From positions 73,617-137,616 of the forward strand of contig CH003288.1 in the NCBI GenBank assembly GCA_000149265.1: a DNA stretch of 64,000 nucleotides. The letters are read 5' to 3'. Position numbers and translations under genes: made by a program. Below the pieces are notes generated by a model, which saw only the letters and a program-made list of their open reading frames with translations, did not search any database and had not been told where the DNA came from. The DNA comes from Ciona savignyi (lineage: Eukaryota; Chordata; Ascidiacea; Phlebobranchia; Cionidae). Below, piece by piece: positions 21,101 through 29,747 of the stretch (the first letter of the stretch is position 1; every line of letters begins with the position of its first letter).

Positions 21101-24100
21101 AGACACGAAATAGGATTTTACACCGCTCATGTACATAATAAAATTGCTTTATAGTAAACACTTATGTTTATGGCAAACAAGAGGCCGGATTTAACACATG
21201 GTTTATTGAATACAACAATTTCAAGTCGTTACATTCCACCACCTGATCCAGGACGACATGTGATGTCACATCAGCAGGTTTGAGGTCGAATGGATTATCG
21301 ATGTGAAGGCAATCCAGGCATTCACTCAGTTGGAACTGAGTTTGGACTGTGGACAACTGGAATAGAAATGTTGGAATGTTGATTATTGTGCTTGGCATGC
21401 TGGTTTGGTGTTTCAAACATTTAGTAAGTGATGTATTTGTGATTGAGTGGCTCAGTTGGTTATTGCGTCGCCTTTCAGCCGAAAGGTTGCAGGTACGAAA
21501 CTGTTCGCTAGCTAGTCGGTTGTGTCCTTGGGCAAGGCAATTTAGGGATATTGCCTTAACTCAGCGGAATAATGGGTTCTACCAAATTGAAGGAACGTGC
21601 TAATCATGCACATCACACTGCAACAGCTCCAATAACCGACAGTGGGCGCGAGGTGATCTGACGATTGCTAATGTGTTAACCGACTTGGTTTTCCCATTCA
21701 CGGGAAAAAAAGGAATATCCTATCGGATAGGATAGGACCTATCCTATCTTATAGAAAACACGGTCGGTATAAACGATGTTTTAACCCCAGTGTTTAAGCA
21801 TGGATATTCTATCCTCCAATCTTATGTAATGTGGCATTATGTCATACACCCACCTCAGAATTGGTATTATCTTTCATCAATAGATGTTGAACAGATTCAT
21901 ACAAAATCTTATGCTTCAAATACTCTGTTTTTGCAAGAAGTAATTCTGCATCCTACAAAATGGTTATGAGTCAGGTTAATAGCATATCCAGGGTAATAGC
22001 CGTTACACTTGTGGCAATTTCATGGTTTTGTCATTATTTAATATGTACCGCATGTTGTCTTTATCAGTTATTACTTGTTGGTTGTTCCATATTATTCCCC
22101 CTTTACTTGGTTGTAAAACCCCTTTAACATGACCGTGGGTTTAAACGTTTCCAGAACTTTCTTTTTTTCCACATACTACCATGCTGTCTTTGTTTTCGAG
22201 CATGAATTAATGACAACAGTTTAGAACCGTAGCTTCTACAGCAAACAGCTAAGAAAAGCCGAGTTTAGTGTTTATTAAGTCGTGCCCACATATATTGAAT
22301 TAATCGTCATATGCGTGTTTCATTGTATCTGCATTTGGTCAAGAATAAAATAACCTTCCCTGGCACAGTTTTGGATCGCAAGAGTCATAAATGATTACAG
22401 GTAGCAGCAGAAGAACCAAATAATAAATAAAAACTCCACACACTAAACTGTGGACATGAGGTGTCTTACGATACCCATTGATAAAGCTTGGCTTCCCACC
22501 CACGAGGATATAAATGAACCAACCATCCACACACTGTAATAGCTCCAGCAACTCGACTGTGGGCATGATGTGTCTTACGATACCCATGGATAAAGCCTGG
22601 CTTCCCACCCACGAGGATATAAATAAACCAACCATTCACACACTGTAATAGCTCCAGCAACTCGACTGTGGGCATGATGTGTCTTACGATACCCGTAGAT
22701 AAAGCCTGGCTTCCCGCCCACGAGGATATAAATAAACCAACCATTCACACACTGTAATAGCTCCAGCAACTCGACTGTGGGCATGAGGTGTATTACGATA
22801 CTCGTGGATAAAGCCTGGCTTCCCGCCCACGAGGTTATAAATGAACCAACCATTCACACACTGTAATAGCTCCAGCAACTCGACTGTGGGCATGATGTGT
22901 CTTACGATACCCGTAGATAAAGCCTGGCTTTCCACCCACGAGGATATAAATGAACCAACCATCCACACACTGTTATAGCTCCAGTAACTCGACTGTGTCC
23001 ATGTGGTGTCTTACGATACCCATTGATAAAGCCTGGCTTCCCACCCATGAGGATATAAATAAATCAACCATCCACACACTGTAATAACTCCAACAACTCG
23101 ACTGTGTGCAAAGGGTGTTACTGGCCAACTAAACTGCATATTTTTACTACTGTTTGACCATGCAACTTTCGGCTAAACACTTTTATCAAGGTAGGTGCGA
23201 ACTCATAATAATTTAAAATACAAAATATAAAATTGAATAATTAAGAAAAGCAGCATGAATTTGTTACTCAAAAAGTTACATAGACCGAGGTAGGTAAAGT
23301 AATAATAACAACGCGCTGTGTTTGACTTCTATTTAGCACTGAATTTTAAATCACCGATGATTAATTACATAAAGTGAAACATTTGACAACTTTGAATGAA
23401 GTTTCACTATTGTTTGGGGAAAGCTTTATTTCAATTCAATTATATTTTTTGTTTCTTTCGCTGCAGCGTTTAACATTCGAAAACAATTCCAACAATTCGA
23501 AAACACAAATCATGTCATATATTGATATATAATATATATATACCAAAACATATATGGCGTTAACTGAAAGCTGTTAAATATCAGGTCTAGGGATGCACAA
23601 TATAGAATTTCGAATCTTTGAGATTCGAATCTCTAGGGATTCGAATCTTTACAAGCAATTTAATAAGAATAGTTAGGATTCGAAATAAAAATGTAAAATA
23701 TTGGCTGCGATCCAACGCGCAACAACACACGTGATGCCGATTATGCAGACGTCAGCGTATCGTTTCAGCAAGCGTGCGACAGTGGATAACTATGATAAAA
23801 ACTTTTGGTGAATCGTCATTGAAGTAAATTCGTAATCTTAAAATTGTAAAATGGCTTCTTCATTCGTATGTAATACCCGTAATGCAATTCTCCATACCGA
23901 AAGTGCATCTATCGTGCGAAAGCGTCCGAACATTTCTAAAGCGGTAGCTCGGAAATACAACTTGCATCAAAGCACAACAACATTATCTTATCAGTTGTCC
24001 CATACACGTGCATCGTGGACGGACGCGCTTAAAACGAACGCACGCACAAAGAAAGTAGGTCACGTTCGCCAGGCTGTAATCAAAAGTGGTTTATCGCTCC

Positions 24101-25247
24101 TTTAAATATGACGCAATTATTCCAAAGGCGGAAGAGTTATTTACAGACTAAACACGTTAGTATTTGCAATATATATTTCACTTAAACTACTATGTTTTCA
24201 ATTAACACAATGAATGATATCCTATGTGTTATTTAGTTAGGTGATTTTGCAGTGATTAATTTATTATACTTTTACCAATGTATAACTGTGTTAAATAGTA
24301 AATTAATGTTTAATTGTGCAAGGGCATTAATAGCTAGTCTTGATACCAAACTGGTGAAATAAAAATTGTCTGGTGTTTGGGAGCATTTTTCTCAGCCATT
24401 CATTTCAACAACAACCTACTAGACTATTATCCTCTCTCATGGCAGATAGTGATGTTACATATGATTAAAAAAAATATGTAATGGTAAAATATTGTTGGAC
24501 CACGTAAATTGCTCTCATCACAGTTTAAAAGCATATGGCTAATTCACTATAAATGAGAAATGATATGCACAGCATAGCAAATTTAAATACATGGTAAAAC
24601 ATTCTAGAATAGGATTCGAAATTCTAGATTCGAAATATATTATTCTAGAATATTCTAGAATACCTAACTATCCTATATTGTGCATCCCTAATCAGGTCAC
24701 AAAATTGCTTTAGGGAAACACTAAAGGGAGAAAATAAGGGAAACTCCTTAATAAAACCATGAAAACTAATTATAAACCTGTCCAGAATATTAACCTTGAC
24801 CCCCGAAAAAAACACTCACTATAACACCAAACCTTACATTAATTAACCTATGAATTATCATGATATTCAAATAACGCGGTACCTCTAAATACTACAGGAC
24901 CGCTTGGATAGCTTGGATCGTCTGCTATACTTCGTAATTACAAAAGCCATGATATTAATGTTAGGGTTGGGGTTAAAGTTAGTTCGGGGGTTGAGATTAG
25001 TGTTTGGGACAGGGTTAGAATTACTTTCCATAACAATCTAAGTGATCCAAGCGCTCCTGTAGTATTTAGAGGCACCCAAATAACATGATAGGTTTAGCAA
25101 ATTTTGGTTTAATGCGACAAATCTTCGAAAACAAATCAAGTTTACCTCTTTATTGGTGTCTGGTGTCGTCCTGCTGCGCAACATTTTTAACAAATTGGCG
25201 AATTTTGGATTTTTTCTTTCAATGTCACTCGTTATAGTCGAATCCAT
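18129..25247 (-). CDS. HAUS4: HAUS augmin-like complex subunit 4
   Basis: Eight minus-strand exons in phase: 25146-25247 (ATG at 25247), 21854-21952, 21243-21356, 20751-20856, 20328-20467, 19744-19874, 18814-18882 and 18129-18315. They total 948 nt (315 aa); vertebrate HAUS4 has about 360. The protein is coiled-coil rich. Landmarks: NPKFANLLKML near the N-terminus, KVLYARAIQLGGLVREEKL in the middle, AKLR joined to SIRVALLSETYTPHRV, and the C-terminus LGAYRKLGGEFEAVVREYAS with a final KNKWSLEQVSK. These align in order with HAUS4. Augmin recruits gamma-tubulin to spindle microtubules for branching nucleation. The start is the first in-frame ATG of the exon, shortly after TTACTGTTCAAG, which could be a splice acceptor. 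One small N-terminal exon could have been missed in the 3.2-kb first intron. Confidence 0.92.
18390..18690 (+). mobile_element. Two degraded SINE fragments in a HAUS4 intron
   Basis: 18400-18470 (ACTAGACGCTAGCTAGTTGG, TTGTCTCTTTGGGCAGGA) and 18580-18690 (GAAACTAAGTTGGTCGTATT, AACCGAGTGGATTAAGGAGT) resemble the SINE middle region. Neither has intact ends. Confidence 0.55.
18985..19055 (-). mobile_element. SINE 3'-end fragment
   Basis: TTTATCCTTGTGAATGGAAA, then AACCAAGGGGTGTTAACACA and CGGGCAATCGTCAGATTA, match the tail-side 70 bases of the minus-strand SINE. Confidence 0.7.
19596..19692 (+). mobile_element. SINE middle fragment
   Basis: CTTGAACCCAGTGGATTAAT, GGGTTCTACTCAACTAAAAA and TACTGCAATAGCTCCGGTAA match the SINE consensus. 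The fragment ends just before HAUS4 exon 19744-19874. Confidence 0.65.
20588..20686. repeat. AT-rich minisatellite
   Basis: Repeated ATCATATGATACATAT-like units of about 15-16 bp, with ATCATGAGATACATAT variants. It lies in the HAUS4 intron between exons 20328-20467 and 20751-20856. Confidence 0.75.
21445..21752 (+). mobile_element. Full-length tRNA-derived SINE
   Basis: The head GTGGCTCAGTTGGTTATTGC and GGTTGCAGGTACGAAACTG give box-A-like and box-B-like sequences. The body is complete and the tail is TATCGGATAGGATAGG. It lies antisense within a HAUS4 intron (between 21356 and 21854). One ORF (21349-21603) is this repeat. Confidence 0.88.
22446..23110. repeat. 109-bp tandem repeat, about six copies, with a SINE-derived segment
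   Basis: The unit is 109 bp (successive ORF starts at 22635, 22744 and 22853 are exactly 109 apart). Each unit holds CACTGTAATAGCTCCAGCAA and CTCGACTGTGGGCA, which match part of the SINE consensus (TGCAATAGCTCCGGTAACCC). The four overlapping minus-strand ORFs are the repeat read in three frames, since 109 is not a multiple of three. The array lies in HAUS4 intron 1. Confidence 0.93.
23588..24690. mobile_element. hAT transposon derivative with perfect 18-bp TIRs
   Basis: The ends are TAGGGATGCACAATATAG and its exact reverse complement, flanked by the 8-bp duplication ATCAGGTC at 23580-23587 and 24691-24698. Internal ORF 23851-24105 (84 aa) includes KYNLHQSTTTLSYQLSHT, which resembles the N-terminal BED zinc-finger segment of hAT transposases (pattern xxTTxLxxHLxxxH). 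The catalytic region is absent. The element is 1103 bp and lies in HAUS4 intron 1. Confidence 0.9.
24876..25076. mobile_element. 201-bp MITE with telomere-like core
   Basis: The inverted ends share CCTCTAAATACTACAGGA and then CGCTTGGAT (left about 24881-24908, right about 25044-25072). It is flanked by CAAATAAC at 24868-24875 and 25077-25084. The middle (24962-25022) reads TTAGGGTTGGGGTTAAAG and similar. It sits about 70 bp from the first HAUS4 splice donor. Confidence 0.82.
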
Positions 25248-25558
25248 TTTAAATTCTTGAACAGTAAAAAATATAAACAAAACAAATTTAATTTTCGCGG
25301 GATATTTGGGTAATTCCCTGTTAGAAACTATTAAACATAGACATCATATAAAAAAGTAGAAAAAATTAAAAGGTCATTTAATGTATTTGTCTTGCACGTA
25401 TATTTTGTTTAAACTAAATATTATCTTTTTTTTAATGAGTTAAGAGTAACCAAACTTGCCAAATGGTCAACTCGCATAAACCTTAAAAAATACATATATA
25501 GGCCTAAACATAAAAATTGGTTTGGCCGAATACTTTGGCTGAGATTTTTTTTTGTGCC

Positions 25559-25755
25559 TAGATTTAGGTTTATTACTGTAAATGGGAAAACCTTTTTTTT
25601 TTTTTTGTATAGAAGTCGGTATATGTATCGGTCGCGTTAACCATTTGGCCACACGACCGTACACAAACCAAGGGGTTAACACACGGGCAATCGTCAGACT
25701 ACCCTCGCGCCCACCGCCGGCTTACCTGAGCTATTGCAGTGTGTTAAGTATGATA
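25559..25755 (-). mobile_element. SINE fragment broken by a second SINE-like insert
   Basis: A SINE tail (GTAAATGGGAAAACC) is interrupted by a T-run and GTATCGGTCGCGTTAACCAT, then resumes with AACCAAGGGGTTAACACACG. The insert resembles the second tRNA-derived family seen at 30775-30925. Confidence 0.65.
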
Positions 25756-25845
25756 GGATAGGATAGGATAGGATAGGATAGGATAGGATAGGATAGGATA
25801 GGATAGGATAGGATAGGATAGGATAGGATAGGATAGGATAGGATA
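25756..25845. repeat. (GGATA)18 microsatellite
   Basis: 18 perfect GGATA units, an expansion of the tail of the SINE at 25846-26125. Other SINE tails in the window have only two to four units. Confidence 0.97.
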
Positions 25846-26125
25846 TACATGTTTATGCCCGTGAATGGGAAAACCAAGGGGGGTTAACACACGGGGAATC
25901 GTCAGATCACCTCGCGCCCGCCGTCGGGTTACCGGAGCTATTGCAGTGTGTGTATGACTCACACATTCCTCCATTTTAGTAGAACCCAATAATCCGCTCG
26001 GTTCCGGCAATGTCCATAAAGTGCCTTGCCCAAGGACACAGCTGACTAGCTAGCAGTTGGTTCAGAACCCTCAACCTTTCGGTTAAAAGTCTTCGCACTA
26101 AACCGACAGACCAGCCAGTCGGACA
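25846..26125 (-). mobile_element. tRNA-derived SINE, full length
   Basis: Minus strand, same consensus as 756-1053. Its tail is the (GGATA)18 array. A short, more diverged fragment follows at about 26133-26219 (GATATTCATGTTCATTCCGT, CCCACAGTCGGGTTACTAGT). Confidence 0.85.
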
Positions 26126-26300
26126 TGTTACAGGATATTCATGTTCATTCCGTGAACTGACAATTATCAGATTACCTTCTGCCCACAGTCGGGTTACTAG
26201 TGAATTTGCAGTGAGTTACATACTGCCGTAGTAATTTAATCTGATAAGTCCATCGGATCATGCGCATAACTACACGTCGGTATGGTGGTTATTGATCACC

Positions 26301-27201
26301 TGCAACGTTTGACGTTTTTGGCGGTAGGTTAACTGCAACGTTCGACGTTAGTCGGGGGGTTTTAACCCTCGGTAAGCGCAGCTTGGCGTTATGGATAGAC
26401 GCTCTGTGCTGCTGCGTGTGGCTCGAATATATGCTGACTCCGATATCCGACTTCCAAAGATCGAGTCCACGCTGGTTGAACGTTGGTTAGTTTATTGTCA
26501 AACGTTGTTAATATGAACACTCGAATAAATCAGTGCACTTTACTCGGGAATCGATTCGCGGGACCGACTGGCGTCGGAATAACTGCGCGATGCGTTTAAT
26601 AGACAGTTCGTTTTCCTTTGCAGCTTGTCAACTCGTTCTTTGTTTATTCCGGCAGAAGCGACTTTTTGTCTTGTTCCTTCTGTCAACTATGCCACAAAGT
26701 CTCAATAACCTAGCGCTTAACGCGCCAGGTGGCAGTCACCTCGGTCTCAGCCTCGTTCCCTCTCTCTCTGTCAGTCAGTCCCTCTCTGACGTTCAAACAT
26801 CCGTATTTATCTGGTGCTCCAATCCCTAAGAGAAAACTGCATGATGTCCGTTTTTGGTCTTATTCATGTAATCTTTTCTCTCCAAAACCACTTATAGATT
26901 CTCTGCTTCTCACTCTTGCGACAACATCTCGTGTGATTGTTCGCCCAAAATAAACCCATTAGCTGGTCTGTCTCACGGGAATCCCATCAAAATCCTTCGT
27001 AGTTCCGAGCAATAACTGACGTCATAATGATTTCCAGAGATCAAACAACACTGACCCTTAATTGACGTCATAATGTTTTTCAGGTCAGCCTTTGCACGCG
27101 ATCAATGACCAATAACTGACGCCATAATGCAGTTTTAAGTGGATGACGTCCATCTTATCGCGGATGTTTGAATTGAAGTGAAAACAAGGCGAACCGCTGC
27201 A
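26301..27201. repeat. Left LTR-like repeat
   Basis: It carries three spaced CRE-like words: AACTGACGTCATAATG near 27014, AATTGACGTCATAATG near 27060 and AACTGACGCCATAATG near 27115. AATAAA occurs near 26525. ORFs at 26533-26829 and 26729-26953 recur unchanged in the right copy and look non-coding. Confidence 0.85.
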
Positions 27202-28212
27202 TGCCTTCCACCGTTAAAAGGAAAAATCAAAATTAAGTCCATTCTTCCACATAATGTATGTGTTTCATATTAAAAGTTTGTTAGTAAAGAATATACAAAA
27301 CATTTTTAGTAAGACGAGTGTGTTAATAATGAGAATATATGTGTCAAAGGTTGATTCTGGCTTAATGCAATTGTTAAAAATCCCGATGCAGCAACACATT
27401 TTGCTCAAAAGGCCATTATAGGGCTGTTGTTTTTATATTTTTGCTTGATACAAATAAGCCGTTTGGCTGTTTTCGCATATAGCAGCGATTTGCTTAAGTA
27501 ACCTGGGCGGTAATATTAAGCAATAAAGAGACATAATAGATTTGCGGTTGCGCAGTGATCTCTTCGGGTTGATTTTCCCGGAAAATAGACATTTGTAAAT
27601 CAAGCAATATAACATAACATATCAAGTCGATAGCAAAAACAACAGAATTATTGAGTTCTCATAAACTCTAGCAAATATATATGTGCCTTCTCGGGATTTA
27701 AATCAAATGCAATATTATATAGCCCACACTCAAACCTTTTCCACCGTGATATAGAAATGTGATGTGTAATGGTGTCGATTTCTACATCAGTCTTCGCTCA
27801 GTTTCATAACTTCTGAAAAACTGAGAGCATCGCTGATTCAAAATCTTTAAACTCGAACATTTGCTTGCTTTTATACGGCAAACAGAGCCTTCCAGTTTGG
27901 TGTCGAGTGACCAACTGGTTAAAACAACATGGCTGAACGACGATTTGCGGCTTTTTGCTTGCTTGATATCGTCGCTGAATTTTCCCTCATCATGCTCGAA
28001 GGAAATGTTGAATAAACATAAGCGGTGAGCTTCATTCAAAAGCAATTCTTCTAGCTCACTTGATTACTGCAGAAAGTTAAACAGACTTCTGCTTTGATCA
28101 GACTTCTGTTTTCTCGTGAACAGTAGGGTCTGCTCGGTTGAAATCTTCGTATCCACTCTTCAGACTTCGGTAGGTTGCGTTTAAGTTCAAAATCACGTCG
28201 GAAGGTCGCCAC
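27202..28212. other. Internal region of the short LTR element
   Basis: About 1 kb with no recognisable retroviral domain. A minus ORF (27782-28045, 87 aa) and a short plus ORF from 27929 have no family signature. Confidence 0.6.
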
Positions 28213-29112
28213 TGCAACGTTTGACGTTTTTGGCGGTAGGTTAACTGCAACGTTCGACGTTAGTCGGGGGGTTTTAACCCTCGGTAAGCGCAGCTTGGCG
28301 TTATGGATAGACGCTCTGTGCTGCTGCGTGTGGCTCGAATATATGCTGACTCCGATATCCGACTTCCAAAGATCGAGTCCACGCTGGTTGAACGTTGGTT
28401 AGTTTATTGTCAAACGTTGTTAATATGAACACTCGAATAAATCAGTGCACTTTACTCGGGAATCGATTCGCGGGACCGACTGGCGTCGGAATAACTGCGC
28501 GATGCGTTTAATAGACAGTTCGTTTTCCTTTGCAGCTTGTCAACTCGTTCTTTGTTTATTCCGGCAGAAGCGACTTTTGTCTTGTTCCTTCTGTCAACTA
28601 TGCCACAAAGTCTCAATAACCTAGCGCTTAACGCGCCAGGTGGCAGTCACCTCGGTCTCAGCCTCGTTCCCTCTCTCTCTGTCAGTCAGTCCCTCTCTGA
28701 CGTTCAAACATCCGTATTTATCTGGTGCTCCAATCCCTAAGAGAAAACTGCATGATGTCCGTTTTTGGTCTTATTCATGTAATCTTTTCTCTCCAAAACC
28801 ACTTATAGATTCTCTGCTTCTCACTCTTGCGACAACATCTCGTGTGATTGTTCGCCCAAAATAAACCCATTAGCTGGTCTGTCTCACGGGAACCCCATCA
28901 AAATCCTTCGTAGTTCCGAGCAATAACTGACGTCATAATGATTTCCAGAGATCAAACAACACTGACCCTTAATTGACGTCATAATGTTTTTCAGGTCAGC
29001 CTTTGCACGCGATCAATGACCAATAACTGACGCCATAATGCAGTTTTAAGTGGATGACGTCCATCTTATCGCGGATGTTTGAATTGAAGTGAAAACAAGG
29101 CGAACCGCTGCA
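28213..29112. repeat. Right LTR-like repeat
   Basis: Near-perfect copy of 26301-27201, followed by TCACC. Confidence 0.85.
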
Positions 29113-29747
29113 TCACCTACCCTTCTATACTTGAGCCTTTTACATATTTATATTGACAATGGGCGATGATTACTTGTATTCTGATATTCTATTGTTACGA
29201 AACAAAGCAAATTACCGCCTCCTTTTATTGGAAAGGTATTCCCGAATTGAAATAATGGAATGATTATTCGGGCGTTCCAGAAAGTATCCGATGACAAGTT
29301 TCGCGTCCACGTAACAATACTTCATTATGGTCGATATTATTTACGCAACAATTTATGTGTCACGTCACAATTGACATAACAATTGAGACACGAGAGGGCC
29401 GCTGTAGGTTGTGGGCTTTAAATTTTATAGCTAAATGATTAATTTCGATGCATGTTTATTCAGTAGTCCACCGCACTAGAATATTTTTAAGCAAATACAG
29501 CAAGCTTATATCTAGAAGTCTGCCAGCATAGTTTTTGTACAGTGCATCTAATAATTATGTTTTAAGTTTTTTTACTACGATTTTGTCATAAGTATGAGGT
29601 AAATACATATATACTTTAAAGTAGCATGGACTTATAATTATATAAATCCTTCTCGTTATTTAGAAACTAATGTTGCAATTTTTAGCAATATTCGGTTTAA
29701 ATAAATTAACTTTTTTTGTGCAAAACATTTATAAAAATAAACTCGAA

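Larger units (their letters stand above)
26301..29112. mobile_element. Short non-autonomous LTR element (TRIM/LARD-like)
   Basis: Two direct repeats, 26301-27201 (901 bp) and 28213-29112 (900 bp), begin TGCAACGTTTGACG and end GAACCGCTGCA, i.e. TG...CA. The whole is flanked by TCACC at 26296-26300 and 29113-29117. The internal part is only about 1 kb and has no gag or pol. I saw two differences between the repeats: T5 versus T4 near 26664, and ATCCCATC versus ACCCCATC near 26981. I could not identify a primer-binding site or polypurine tract, so the LTR class is inferred from ends, TSD and structure. Confidence 0.78.

Noticed and set aside
22339..22968. Four overlapping minus-strand ORFs of 92-98 aa with similar proteins
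   Set aside because: They are the 109-bp tandem repeat read in successive frames, not a gene family.
24962..25022. Interstitial telomere repeat (TTAGGG-like)
   Set aside because: It is degenerate and lies inside a 201-bp MITE with its own inverted ends and target duplication.
25744..26010. Minus ORF with a repetitive Ile-Leu-Ser-Tyr-Pro tail
   Set aside because: It is the (GGATA)n array and SINE body translated.
26533..28864. Pairs of identical ORFs at 26533, 26729, 28537 and 28640
   Set aside because: They lie in the two LTR-like repeats and have no protein-family signature; the repetition comes from the element.
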